Source: an uncultured Paracoccaceae bacterium (GTDB taxonomy: Bacteria > Pseudomonadota > Alphaproteobacteria > Rhodobacterales > Rhodobacteraceae). From it: a stretch of DNA of 64,000 nt. Positions 28,315 to 37,249 of the stretch are shown piece by piece; the first letter of the stretch is position 1, and every line of letters begins with the position of its first letter. The notes beneath the pieces are model-generated. The model was given only the letters and a program-made list of their open reading frames with translations, made no database searches and was not told the origin of the DNA. Made by a program: the position numbers and the translations under genes. Location of the stretch: assembly GCA_947489445.1 (NCBI GenBank), contig CANLDN010000001.1, forward strand, positions 248,001 through 312,000, in the 5' to 3' direction.

Positions 28315-30404
28315 GTGATCTGCCCCCCACAGGCCCAGCGCCACTTGATGTGCGCCCCGTCAAACAACGTATCTGGCGGCGCCTATCGTTGGTCTGGCTT
28401 GTGCCTGTCATTGCGTTGTCCGTATCGCTTTGGGCCGCTTGGCAGAACTATCAGGATCGCGGCACACTGATTGTCATCAGCTTTGAGAATGCATCGGGTG
28501 TTGCCGCAGGTGAGACCGCCATCAAGTACCGCGATGTGACCGTTGGCGAAGTGGAACGGGTGGAGTTTGCCGAAGGGCTGACCGATGTGCTGGTCCATGC
28601 CCGTATCGATAAGACGGTTGCCCCCTATCTGGATGATGACGCCCAATTCTGGGTGGTCCGCCCTGATGTATCGGTGCGCGGGATCACCGGTTTGGATACG
28701 GTTCTGTCCGGCGTCTATATTGAGGGCAACTGGGACACGGATGCCGATGTGGCCCAGTATGAATTCACTGGTTTCGAACGCCCAGTTTTAACGTTGGCCG
28801 GTCAACGTGGCACCCATGTGGTTTTGCGGACCAAGGATGGCAGTTCGGTTTCGGCAGGTGCGCCCGTACTGCACAAGGGCATTCAGGTCGGTTATCTGGA
28901 AACGCCGGAGTTGTCAGCGAACGGTAGCGAGGTCATTGTGAGTGCCTTTATCGAACGCCCCTATGATCGCAGAATTACGACAAGCACCCGGTTTTGGGAT
29001 ACCTCGGGTTTCAGTGTTTCATTCGGCGCAAGCGGTGTGTCGCTTGATGTAAATTCGATCGCATCGCTGATCGAAGGCGGTATTGCGTTTGACACCATCG
29101 TGTCGGGCGGGGATCCGATCCGCGATGGACAGGTGTTTGACATCTTCCTTGATGAACAGACCGCGCGCGATAGCCTATTCACCGATCCGAACGCGGAAGC
29201 ACTGAAGGTCGCCGTTCTGTTTGAGCAATCGGTCAGCGGTCTGGCGATTGGATCAGAGGTTCGGTTTCAAGGTATCCGCGTCGGTGAAGTGGATGAATTG
29301 AGCGCGATTGTGGTTGGCGAAGGCCCTACTGCCGAGGTCCGGCTGCAAGCCGTATTGGCGATTGAACCTGCACGGCTGGGTATGAGTGCGGGATCCACCT
29401 TGGATGATGCGATGACATTGTTGTCGGATTTCGTAGGACGTGGCCTGCGCGCCCGGATGGTCACAGGCAACATCCTGTCAGGGTCGCTGGTGGTGGAACT
29501 CGTCCAGATTGATGATGCGCTGCCTGCGATCATGAACCTGACATCCGGCCTTTACCCAGTGATCCCCACGACGGAGTCGCAGATATCCGACGTCGCGGCG
29601 ACCGCCGAGGGTGTGTTGGCACGGATTAATGCGCTACCCGTTGAAGAGTTGATGGACGGTGCCATCGACATGATGGACAGTATCGAACGGCTGGCCAGTG
29701 ACGATTACACTCGCAGTGCGCCGGAGGCGTTGGTCGGTTTGCTTGACGACACCCGCACACTTGTTGTGTCTGAAGACGCACAGGCCATTCCAAGCGATCT
29801 GCGTCAGGTGATCAACGAGCTGAACGCTGTTGTTGCAAGCGTGAACGAGGCCAATCTGGTCAGTGATTTTGACGCCGCGATTGAAACGGCCAGCGTGGCC
29901 GCAGCAAATATCGAGGCGGCGACGCAAAACCTGCCGCAGATCACCGCTGAAATCGAAGCGTTGCTGGCGAAAGCAAATAGTCTGGAGTTTGAAGCGCTGG
30001 TTGCGTCTGCCACACAAACACTGAATTCGATTGATGCGCTAGTGGGCAGCGAGGATGCCGCCGACTTGCCCGGTACGCTAAATGCCGCATTGGATCAAAT
30101 GCGCGGTTTTTTGGCCGAAGTTCGTGAGGGTGGCGCGGTCGAGAACGTGAACGCCGCCCTTGCGTCGGCCAATGAGGCCGCGCAAGCCGTCGAGGAAGCC
30201 GTCAGCGGCCTGCCGGAGCTTTCGGCACGTGCCAGCCGGTTGGTCGCCCAGACCGAGGCCGTGATAGCCAGCTATGGCGAGCGTTCGCGCTTTGGCGCAG
30301 AAACGCTGGCCACCTTGCGCGACATTCAGGCCGCCGCAGATGCGGTGTCTGCATTGTCCCGCGCGATCCAGCGCAACCCCAATTCACTGCTGACAGGACG
30401 TTGA
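28311..30404 (+). CDS. pqiB: PqiB-like MCE-domain intermembrane transport protein
   Basis: 697 residues: one N-terminal membrane anchor (about 26-46), three MCE/MlaD domains (each opening like GTLIVISFENASGVAAGETAIKYRDVTVGEVERV, with repeats near 160 and 290), then about 300 residues of Ala-rich predicted helix and coiled coil. Such proteins stack as a tube carrying lipid between membranes. The helical tail is longer than in E. coli PqiB. It lies between pqiA and the lipoprotein pqiC in one operon. Confidence 0.9.
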   Translation: MSDLPPTGPAPLDVRPVKQRIWRRLSLVWLVPVIALSVSLWAAWQNYQDRGTLIVISFENASGVAAGETAIKYRDVTVGEVERVEFAEGLTDVLVHARIDKTVAPYLDDDAQFWVVRPDVSVRGITGLDTVLSGVYIEGNWDTDADVAQYEFTGFERPVLTLAGQRGTHVVLRTKDGSSVSAGAPVLHKGIQVGYLETPELSANGSEVIVSAFIERPYDRRITTSTRFWDTSGFSVSFGASGVSLDVNSIASLIEGGIAFDTIVSGGDPIRDGQVFDIFLDEQTARDSLFTDPNAEALKVAVLFEQSVSGLAIGSEVRFQGIRVGEVDELSAIVVGEGPTAEVRLQAVLAIEPARLGMSAGSTLDDAMTLLSDFVGRGLRARMVTGNILSGSLVVELVQIDDALPAIMNLTSGLYPVIPTTESQISDVAATAEGVLARINALPVEELMDGAIDMMDSIERLASDDYTRSAPEALVGLLDDTRTLVVSEDAQAIPSDLRQVINELNAVVASVNEANLVSDFDAAIETASVAAANIEAATQNLPQITAEIEALLAKANSLEFEALVASATQTLNSIDALVGSEDAADLPGTLNAALDQMRGFLAEVREGGAVENVNAALASANEAAQAVEEAVSGLPELSARASRLVAQTEAVIASYGERSRFGAETLATLRDIQAAADAVSALSRAIQRNPNSLLTGR

Positions 30405-30406
30405 AG

Positions 30407-30964
30407 ATGTTCAAGCGATTGTTTTTTGTTGCGTTGACAGGACTTGCCGCCTGCACCTCGCCTGCGGACCGGCTGGCGATGGCATCGCTTCAGTCCGAAT
30501 TGGAACTGCGTCCGTTGGTGGGGAGTGCGATGGTGCGGACCGTCACCCTACCCACCTATGCCGCAGCCGAGGAGGTCGCGTTTGAACTGCCGGGCGGGCT
30601 AATAACCACTAACGAGGATGTGTTATGGGCCGATGATCCGCAACGTGCTGCCACCCTGACCGTGAGCCGCAACCTAACCGATATCCTGAATACCGATGTC
30701 GGCCCGGAACCATGGCCCTTTGTCGGGTTGCCGGATGTATCCATTGATATTCGCGTGGAGCGTATGCTTGCCGGTGCCGACGGCGTCTTTCGTCTGACTG
30801 GTCAGTTCTATATCGGCGGTGATCGCATCGATTTTCGCAACAGCACGACCGCTTTTGCAATCAGCAAGCCGATGCCGGATCAAAGCCTGACAAGCATCGC
30901 TACTGCGCAGGCAGAGGCGTTGTTGACCCTGTCCGAAGACATCGCCCGCAGACTAGCCCGCTAG
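30407..30964 (+). CDS. pqiC: PqiC-like outer-membrane lipoprotein
   Basis: 185 residues from the ATG at 30407, two bases after the pqiB stop; the in-frame TTG at 30401 is less likely. The lipobox LAAC (LTGLAAC) marks a lipoprotein. The body matches the PqiC/YmbA family (ABC-type transport auxiliary lipoprotein), with LRPLVGSAMVRTVTLPTYAAAEEV and VEDIRVERM-like strands. It would receive the PqiB tube at the outer membrane. Its 3' end overlaps the convergent oxidoreductase gene by 12 bases. Confidence 0.85.
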   Translation: MFKRLFFVALTGLAACTSPADRLAMASLQSELELRPLVGSAMVRTVTLPTYAAAEEVAFELPGGLITTNEDVLWADDPQRAATLTVSRNLTDILNTDVGPEPWPFVGLPDVSIDIRVERMLAGADGVFRLTGQFYIGGDRIDFRNSTTAFAISKPMPDQSLTSIATAQAEALLTLSEDIARRLAR

Positions 30965-32095
30965 TTTCACCCAGGCACCGTCACGCTTGGATGACCGCAC
31001 ACATGCATCAATAAACTGCATGCCCGCAAGCCCATCGTCGATGGTCGGATAAATGACATCGTCGGGAATGGCCTGCCCGTCCCGGTGCGCGCTGATCGCG
31101 TCGGCGGCTTCGCGGTAAATCGTTGCGAAACCTTCCAGATACCCTTCGGGATGGCCAGCCGGGATGCGCGTGACCCGTTCGGCGGCATCCATCGCCCCTT
31201 TGCCACCACGTGTCAGCAGACGCGTGGGTTCGCCGTAAGGCGTCAACCAGAGTTGATTGGGGTTTTCCTGACGCCATTCGATGCCACCCTTGTCGCCGTA
31301 GACACGCAACCCGAGGCCGTTTTCGTTGCCGGGTGCAACTTGCGAGCACCACAGCATCCCCCGCGCACCGCCTTTGTAGCGCAGCATCACATGGGCGTTG
31401 TCATCAAGCTGCCGCCCCGACACAAAGGACTGCAAATCGGCACACAGGCTTTCCACTTCCAGCCCCGTCACAAAACCGGCCAGATTGAACGCATGTGTAC
31501 CGATATCGCCTGTGGATCCGCCCGCGCCTGAGCGTTGGGGATCGGTGCGCCACGCGGCCTGTTTGAAATCCTCGGCCTCGGTCAGCCAATCCTGTGCGTA
31601 TTCCACCTGGACCACGCGGATATTTCCCAGATCACCATCCGCCACCATTTGCCGCGCCTGCCGCATCATGGGGTAACCGGTGTAATTGTGGGTCAGAACG
31701 AACAAGGCATCACTGTCAGCAACCGCTTTGGCCATTTTCTTTGCGTCAGCCATGGTTGAGGTCAGTGGCTTGTCACAAATCACGTGAATACCGCGTTTGA
31801 GGAATTCGCGCGAGGCGGCGTAGTGGACATGGTTGGGCGTGACAATTGCCACCGCTTCGATCCCGTCCTTGAGCCTTGCCTCGCGGATCGCCATCGCTTT
31901 GAAATCATTATAGGTCCGGTCTGGATCAAGACTCAGCACCTGACCTGACGCTTGCGCCTTTTCCGGCGTGGATGACAAGGCACCGGCTACAAGCTGAAAC
32001 CGTCCGTCGATGCGCGACGCAATCCGATGGACGCCGCCGATAAAGGCATCATTGCCACCACCGACCATACCAAGTCTGATAGGTCTGTTTGTCAT
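30953..32095 (-). CDS. Gfo/Idh/MocA family oxidoreductase
   Basis: 380 residues from the ATG at 32095, three bases past the upstream gene's stop. N-terminal Rossmann motif RLGMVGGGNDAFIG, then CDKPLTSTM in the position of the usual EKP signature, and the GFO/IDH C-terminal beta-sheet domain. These enzymes oxidise sugar or inositol derivatives with NAD(P). It is paired with a xylose-isomerase-like TIM-barrel gene, an arrangement seen in inositol- and glycoside-oxidising pathways. Confidence 0.92.
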   Translation of the reverse strand: MTNRPIRLGMVGGGNDAFIGGVHRIASRIDGRFQLVAGALSSTPEKAQASGQVLSLDPDRTYNDFKAMAIREARLKDGIEAVAIVTPNHVHYAASREFLKRGIHVICDKPLTSTMADAKKMAKAVADSDALFVLTHNYTGYPMMRQARQMVADGDLGNIRVVQVEYAQDWLTEAEDFKQAAWRTDPQRSGAGGSTGDIGTHAFNLAGFVTGLEVESLCADLQSFVSGRQLDDNAHVMLRYKGGARGMLWCSQVAPGNENGLGLRVYGDKGGIEWRQENPNQLWLTPYGEPTRLLTRGGKGAMDAAERVTRIPAGHPEGYLEGFATIYREAADAISAHRDGQAIPDDVIYPTIDDGLAGMQFIDACVRSSKRDGAWVKLAG

Positions 32096-32097
32096 GT

Positions 32098-33150
32098 TCA
32101 AATCCCCAGCATCTTGCGGTTTGTGGCGTCATCAACGTCGCCGCCCGCGAAATCATCAAAGGCGCGCTCTGTCACGCGAATGATATGATCCCGCACAAAT
32201 TGCGCGCCTTCGCGCGCCCCATCTTCGGGGTGTTTGAGGCAGCATTCCCACTCAACCACCGCCCAACCGGCAAAATCATTCGCTGCCATTTTCGAAAAGA
32301 TCGCCGCGAAATCGACCTGTCCGTCGCCCAGGCTACGGAATCGTCCAGCCCGATCGACCCATGGCTGATAGCCGCCATAGACACCTTGGCGGCCCGTCGG
32401 ATTGAACTCCGCATCCTTGACGTGGAACATCTTGATCCGGTCCTTGTAGATGTCGATATTGTCCAGATAATCAAGACATTGCAGTACGTAATGGGACGGA
32501 TCGTAAAGCATGTTGCAGCGTGGGTGATTGCCAACACGTTCCAAAAACATCTCGAATGTGATGCCATCATGCAGGTCTTCACCGGGATGGATTTCGTAGC
32601 ACAGATCGACACCACAAGTGTCGGCATGGTCAAGAATGGGCCGCCAGCGAGTGGCTAGTTCATCGAACGCGGCTTCCACCAATCCGGCGGGGCGCTGCGG
32701 CCATGGGTAGATGTAGGGCCAAGCCAGTGCGCCTGAAAACGTCGCCATTTCAGTCAGCCCCATATGCTTTGATGCCGAAAGCGCCATTTTGACCTGTTCG
32801 ACTGCCCATGCCTGTCGTGCTTTTGGGTCGCCTTGTGCAGCAGGTGCTGCAAACCCATCAAAGGCGGTATCATAGGCCGGGTTCACAGCGACCAGTTGAC
32901 CTTGTAAATGGGTCGAAAGCTCTGTCACCGCGACCCCATTTGCGGCAGCTTGCCCCGTGAATTCATCACAATAGTCTTTGGATGACGCGGCTTTCTCAAG
33001 ATCGAACAATCGCGCATCCCAGCTTGGCACCTGTACGCCCACATAGCCGCAATCAGCAGCCCATTTGGTGATCGCATCCCAACTGTTGAAGGGTGCCTCA
33101 TCCCCAGCGAACTGCGCCAAAAACAATGCGGGTCCCTTAATTGTTTTCAT
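32098..33150 (-). CDS. Sugar phosphate isomerase/epimerase family protein
   Basis: 350 residues from the ATG at 33150, with a strong GGGAGG site; the frame upstream to 33225 is unsupported. AP-endonuclease-2/xylose-isomerase-like TIM barrel with metal ligands in CYEIHPGEDL, NMLYDPSHYVLQ, MFHVKDAEF and VVEWECCL. It is a metal-dependent isomerase, epimerase or 3-ketoglycoside lyase type; substrate unknown. It forms an operon with the downstream Gfo/Idh/MocA gene and is divergent from the dipeptidase-like gene. Confidence 0.9.
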   Translation of the reverse strand: MKTIKGPALFLAQFAGDEAPFNSWDAITKWAADCGYVGVQVPSWDARLFDLEKAASSKDYCDEFTGQAAANGVAVTELSTHLQGQLVAVNPAYDTAFDGFAAPAAQGDPKARQAWAVEQVKMALSASKHMGLTEMATFSGALAWPYIYPWPQRPAGLVEAAFDELATRWRPILDHADTCGVDLCYEIHPGEDLHDGITFEMFLERVGNHPRCNMLYDPSHYVLQCLDYLDNIDIYKDRIKMFHVKDAEFNPTGRQGVYGGYQPWVDRAGRFRSLGDGQVDFAAIFSKMAANDFAGWAVVEWECCLKHPEDGAREGAQFVRDHIIRVTERAFDDFAGGDVDDATNRKMLGI

Positions 33151-33247
33151 CTCCAAACCTCCCTGCGTTGGACCAGACGATAGCGATTTCGATATGACTG
33201 ACCAGACCCTGTTTGACGCTGGCAATCACATCTGACCATAGTGCGCC

Positions 33248-34225
33248 ATGCGTATCGACAATCTGCAATATGCCAATTGGTCCGAAAAGGTTTTTCGCCA
33301 GATGCGCGAGGGGCGCATGGACGCGGTGCATGTGACCATCGCCTATCACGAAAATTTCCGTGAAACCGTGCTGAACATTGAAGCATGGAACCGGTATTTC
33401 GAGCAGCATGGTGATCTGATCATGCAAGCCCACACTGCCGATGATATTGACCGGGCCAAAGCGACCAATCGCACAGCAATCATTTTCGGTGCCCAAAACC
33501 CAAGCCCGATTGAGGATGACATAGGGCTTGTTGAAATCCTGCACCGGCTGGGCCTGCGGTTCATGCAGCTCAGCTATAACAATCAATCCTTGCTGGCGAC
33601 GGGATGCTATGAGGAAGACGATCCTGGCATTACCCGCATGGGACGTCAGGTGATCGCAGAGATGAACCGTGTGGGAATGGTGATCGACATGAGCCACAGT
33701 GCGGACCGCTCCACGATCGCAGCGGCAGACATCTCTGACCGCCCAATTGCGATTACCCATGCCAACCCACATCACTGGCACCCTGCCCTGCGCAACAAGC
33801 GCGATGATGTGATCCGTGCGGTCACGCAAAACGGCGGCATGTTCGGCTTTTCGATCTACCCCCATCATCTGCGCGGCGGGCCCGCATGCACATTGCAGGA
33901 TTTCTGCGAGATGATCGCGCGTGCCGCAGATCGTTTCGGGACGCAGAATCTTGGGCTGGGCACGGACTTGTGTCAGGATCAGCCTGACAGTGTCGTGGAA
34001 TGGATGCGCGTTGGTCGTTGGACAAAAGAAATTGACTATGGCGAAGGATCAGCCGCGGCACCCGGGTTTCCACCCATGCCAACATGGTTCAAGGACAACC
34101 GAGATTTCGACAACATAGCGACAGGTTTGGCCGCCACTGGCATGGCAGAAGATGAAATCGCCGGGATCATGGGCGAAAACTGGTATCGCTTTTATCATGC
34201 CAGTTTTGAGCCGGCGTCAGCCTGA
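33248..34225 (+). CDS. M19 dipeptidase-like protein without the N-terminal HxD motif
   Basis: 325 residues. Renal-dipeptidase features are clear: FMQLSYNNQSLLATGCYE, MVIDMSHSADRST, ITHANPHHWHP and GLGTDLCQDQP. The usual first metal motif (HxD in a DGHND-type opening) is absent; the protein opens with RIDNLQYANWSEKVF. An in-frame TAG just upstream rules out a longer N-terminus. Zinc binding and activity may therefore differ from true M19 dipeptidases. It is divergent from the sugar isomerase operon with a 97-bp gap. Confidence 0.85.
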   Translation: MRIDNLQYANWSEKVFRQMREGRMDAVHVTIAYHENFRETVLNIEAWNRYFEQHGDLIMQAHTADDIDRAKATNRTAIIFGAQNPSPIEDDIGLVEILHRLGLRFMQLSYNNQSLLATGCYEEDDPGITRMGRQVIAEMNRVGMVIDMSHSADRSTIAAADISDRPIAITHANPHHWHPALRNKRDDVIRAVTQNGGMFGFSIYPHHLRGGPACTLQDFCEMIARAADRFGTQNLGLGTDLCQDQPDSVVEWMRVGRWTKEIDYGEGSAAAPGFPPMPTWFKDNRDFDNIATGLAATGMAEDEIAGIMGENWYRFYHASFEPASA

Positions 34226-34321
34226 TCGGGATTTGGTGAAGCGCGATAGTTTATCTTAGCCTTCGGGCTTGTTGATCGCCGCGCCTTCGTGAAGTGCATC
34301 ACCCCGAATTAGGCGCTGACC

Positions 34322-34876
34322 CTAGGCCGCGGCATCTGCATGTTCCCATTGTTTGACAACAAGCAAACAGTCACAAAACATTTCGAATGTGCGGTCCGCA
34401 TCCAACCCGAGTTTATGGAAATCGCGCGGCGGGTCGCGCAGTCCGTCAAGCTCGCGCAGCCAGTGTTGCCATCCTTTTGCCAACAGGTCGCTCGACAAAT
34501 ACTGCCCTGCAGCCTGCATCTGTGTATCCCCGCTGCGGGACCACCGCTTGCGCAGAACATTCTTGCCAAAATGTGACCCGCAAATCACATAAGCCACACC
34601 CAAATGGTGCAAGGGTTCGGTACAGGAAATCATCGGCAACGCAGGACCGTCAGCATCCAACGCCGCAATATCCGCATCGAGCGTTTTGAGAACATCTGCC
34701 ACAAGCGTTGTGACCCAATTGCGCCGCGGTAGCGCAGCCAGTAAAGCCCGGTATGCAAGTTGGTGGGTGCGCAGGAATGTCAGGTATTGCCGCCGGTCGG
34801 TCAAACACAGGCCACTTATGGCTTGATCAACACGCGTATGTGCTGCCGACGTTTGCGCCTTTAACATTGACCGCAT
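34322..34876 (-). CDS. Biliverdin-producing heme oxygenase
   Basis: 184 residues from the ATG at 34876 after AAGGTGGGG; a GTG at 34888 is possible. The all-helical heme oxygenase family is indicated by LKAQTSAAHTRVDQAIS, with the proximal heme ligand His in AAHTRVD, and by LGVAYVICGSHFGKNVLRKRW (distal helix with Gly pair region). It cleaves heme to biliverdin, CO and iron. In bacteria it serves either phytochrome chromophore or iron recovery. No phytochrome gene is present within the window. Confidence 0.85.
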   Translation of the reverse strand: MRSMLKAQTSAAHTRVDQAISGLCLTDRRQYLTFLRTHQLAYRALLAALPRRNWVTTLVADVLKTLDADIAALDADGPALPMISCTEPLHHLGVAYVICGSHFGKNVLRKRWSRSGDTQMQAAGQYLSSDLLAKGWQHWLRELDGLRDPPRDFHKLGLDADRTFEMFCDCLLVVKQWEHADAAA

Positions 34877-35247
34877 TAAATTCCCCACCTTTCCACAACC
34901 AACTAAACATCGAGATGCTGCCTACTGAATTGTCGGGGTTTGGTGCATCTAGTTAAGGAATACATGGCCCAAACGATCAAAACGCGATTGGTGCAAAACC
35001 AATACAATCAGATAGATAGCATTTCTGCCGCGTGACATGGGCATAGGTATGCAGCCAAGAGTCCTAACAAAACGTTAACGCCTTGTTTACCTTTTTGGCA
35101 TGAGTGGAGATTGAAGGTCGGACATCGCTACATTGCGAACGTTGGTCATCTACGCATAGATGTTTGCGCAATAGCTGGGGTCAGCCGGAGATAAGCCCTT
35201 CGCGATGAGGGCGTCGCAGAGGGCGAGCTTCATAGCTTGATAAGGGA
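34877..35247. other. Intergenic region upstream of heme oxygenase and downstream of FDH operon
   Basis: 371 bases with the heme oxygenase promoter side at the left. A CtrA-like element, CTAA-N7-TTAAC, is at 35064-35079, one base from the TTAA-N7-TTAAC consensus. A 27-codon minus-strand frame (35150-35233, MKLALCDALIAKGL...) has protein-like composition but no clear ribosome site. I cannot support it as a gene. Confidence 0.45.
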
Positions 35248-35376
35248 CTACTCGCTTAGTCGGACCGCCGAACTGGCTGTGCTTTCGCCGGCGCCGAAAC
35301 CAGCCTGTTGCAGGCCATAATAAGCGCCAACCGAAATGAGTGCGGTCACGGCGAATGCGGTCAGCATGACTTTCAT
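35248..35376 (-). CDS. 42-residue single-span membrane protein at the end of the FDH operon
   Basis: ATG at 35376 with AGGAG six bases upstream, starting 10 bases after the FDH gamma-subunit stop; stop at 35248. The sequence MKVMLTAFAVTALISVGAYY is one membrane segment, then GLQQAGFGAGESTASSAVRL and a short acidic end. The strong ribosome site, operon position and clean membrane-segment-plus-soluble-tail layout argue that it is a real gene below usual ORF cut-offs. The function is unknown; a helper in FDH membrane complex assembly is inference. Confidence 0.7.
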   Translation of the reverse strand: MKVMLTAFAVTALISVGAYYGLQQAGFGAGESTASSAVRLSE

Positions 35377-35385
35377 CTCGGGCTC

Positions 35386-36576
35386 CTATTCGGCAGGCGT
35401 GGCATTGGCGGCTTCTTTCGATTTCACCTCTTCCACCCATAGACTGTGGTGTTCACGCGCCCATTGTTCTTCGACCTCGCCTGACCCCATGGCGTCATAG
35501 GCGCCTTCCATGCCGACAGATCCGATATAGATATGCGCGATAATGATCGCCATCAGAACAAAGGACACCAGGGCGTGCCAAAGTTGCGCGTATTGCATTT
35601 CGGCATGTGGGGTCAAATCTGTTGGCAGCACACCAAAGCCCAGCATTTCAGGAAGACCGGTGCTGTTGAGAATACTGAATGTTTTGGCAAACATCGGCAG
35701 TTCAAAGGGGAACAGCAGTGAAAGGCCGGAAAGTGAGATGGAACCGCCGAGCAGGATGCATGACCAGAAGATCACCTTTTGCCCAGCATTAAATTTCTTG
35801 GCGGGTGGGTGGACGCCTTTTTTGAACAACCCACCACCGACGGCAAGCCATTTCAGGTCCGTCCGGTTGGGAATATTTTCGAGCACCCACATAAAGAAGA
35901 TCATAATCAGCCCCAGCATGAATGCCCAGGAGACATTATTGTGGACCCATTTGGAGGCGACTGCCATAACCGCAAAACTGTCATGTCCAAAGAGCGGGAT
36001 AATGACTTTGCGTCCAAAAAGCGTGATCAAGCCGGTGATCCCGAGCAAGACGAATGACCCTGCCATGAGCCAATGCCCAAAGCGTTCGACGGCTTTGAAC
36101 CGCGTGATGGTGCGTCCCGTCTTTTCGCCATCAATGCGGATGCGTCCCCGTAGAACGAAGAATAGCGCCAGCAGGCCAATTGTGCCCAAAAGTGCGTATG
36201 CACCGAATGTCGTCAAGGGTCCTTCGCGCCATTGCCACCACCACATGCCGCTGTCTTGGATCAATACTGCGGGCGCATCCCCACGCGCCTGTGTCGTGAC
36301 ATCGGCCGCATCATAACGCAGCCCGCGCCACAGTTCAGAATCTGACTGTCCACCGCGACTGCCAAGCTGGTCAGCTATTGCGGCAGCGGCGGCAGGATCA
36401 CCTAACGCTTCGCTACGGAAGCTATCATCGATCTGCTGATTTTGTTGGCGCGCCATGATGTCTTCAAGCGTTTGCGCACCACCTGTCGCGCTTCGATCAG
36501 GCGCAGGTACGTCCTGCGCATGTACTGTTACGGCAAACAAACACATCACAATGGTCGCAAAAAGAGCCCGGATCAT
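35386..36576 (-). CDS. Formate dehydrogenase subunit gamma (membrane cytochrome b)
   Basis: 396 residues. The ATG at 36576 is preferred to the one at 36582 because AAGGAG lies seven bases before it. A signal peptide (MIRALFATIVMCLFAVTVHAQ), a periplasmic stretch and then five membrane segments are seen. Heme b ligands are likely in ERFGHWLMA, SKWVHNNVSW and the final LWHALVSF...IAHIYIG. It anchors the periplasmic FDH alpha/beta subunits and passes electrons to quinone. The extended periplasmic N-terminus is normal for the alphaproteobacterial type. Confidence 0.93.
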   Translation of the reverse strand: MIRALFATIVMCLFAVTVHAQDVPAPDRSATGGAQTLEDIMARQQNQQIDDSFRSEALGDPAAAAAIADQLGSRGGQSDSELWRGLRYDAADVTTQARGDAPAVLIQDSGMWWWQWREGPLTTFGAYALLGTIGLLALFFVLRGRIRIDGEKTGRTITRFKAVERFGHWLMAGSFVLLGITGLITLFGRKVIIPLFGHDSFAVMAVASKWVHNNVSWAFMLGLIMIFFMWVLENIPNRTDLKWLAVGGGLFKKGVHPPAKKFNAGQKVIFWSCILLGGSISLSGLSLLFPFELPMFAKTFSILNSTGLPEMLGFGVLPTDLTPHAEMQYAQLWHALVSFVLMAIIIAHIYIGSVGMEGAYDAMGSGEVEEQWAREHHSLWVEEVKSKEAANATPAE

Positions 36577-36606
36577 GGACATGCTCCTTGGTCGTCAAAT
36601 GAAAGG

Positions 36607-36634
36607 ATCGGGGTGGCGTCAACGCCACCCCGAT
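36607..36634 (-). terminator. Intercistronic hairpin between FDH beta and gamma genes
   Basis: Perfect 12-bp stem ATCGGGGTGGCG/CGCCACCCCGAT with a TCAA loop, in the 63-base gap after the beta-subunit stop. No T tract follows, so mRNA processing or differential stability is more likely than full termination. Confidence 0.65.
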
Positions 36635-36639
36635 AAGGC

Positions 36640-37236
36640 CTAGCCGCCTTTTTGGTCGTAGGCTGTACCCCAGCCCCAAGCGCCGGAACCAAAGCCCCGC
36701 GCCACGACACGTTCGCGGTAGATGTCGGAGACGGTGTTGCCATCTCCAGCCAGCAGCGCCTTGGTCGCACACATTTCAGCGCAGATGGGCAGCTTGCCCT
36801 CTGCAATCCGGTTGCGCCCGTATTTGGCGAATTCGGCTTGGCTGTGGTTTTCTTCGGGACCCCCGGCACAGAAGGTACATTTGTCCATCTTGCCGCGCGA
36901 TCCGAAGTTGCCCGCCTGCGGGAACTGCGGCGCACCGAAGGGGCACGCATAGAAGCAATAGCCGCAGCCGATGCATAGGTCCTTGGAATGCAGGACGATC
37001 CCTTCTTCGTTCTGATAGAAGCAATCGACCGGACAGACCGCCATGCATGGCGCGTCTGAACAATGCATGCACGCTACCGAGATCGAGCGTTCGCCCGGTG
37101 ACCCATCATTGATCGTCACCACCTTGCGGCGGTTTATGCCCCACGGCACCTCATGTTCGTTCTTACAGGCCGTTACACAGGCGTTGCATTCAATGCAGCG
37201 TTCGGCGTCGACGAGAAACTTAGCTCTTGCACCCAT
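36640..37236 (-). CDS. fdhB: Formate dehydrogenase subunit beta, 4Fe-4S ferredoxin type
   Basis: 198 residues with four cysteine clusters: [48 protein letters not shown] and CTFC with a late CAEMC. This is the usual four-[4Fe-4S] wiring between the catalytic alpha and the cytochrome gamma subunit. No signal peptide is needed, because it is co-exported with the Tat-carrying alpha subunit. GGAGG precedes the ATG; it starts 13 bases after the alpha stop. Confidence 0.95.
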   Translation of the reverse strand: MGARAKFLVDAERCIECNACVTACKNEHEVPWGINRRKVVTINDGSPGERSISVACMHCSDAPCMAVCPVDCFYQNEEGIVLHSKDLCIGCGYCFYACPFGAPQFPQAGNFGSRGKMDKCTFCAGGPEENHSQAEFAKYGRNRIAEGKLPICAEMCATKALLAGDGNTVSDIYRERVVARGFGSGAWGWGTAYDQKGG

Positions 37237-37249
37237 TTTGATGTCCTCC

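Noticed and set aside
30953..30964. 12-bp overlap of convergent pqiC and oxidoreductase 3' ends
   Set aside because: Short tail-to-tail overlaps are common in compact genomes and both genes are complete.
35064..35079. CtrA binding site
   Set aside because: One mismatch and no clear promoter target in the expected direction; kept only as a remark in the intergenic entry.
35150..35233. 27-codon minus-strand small protein
   Set aside because: Protein-like composition but no ribosome site and no family support.
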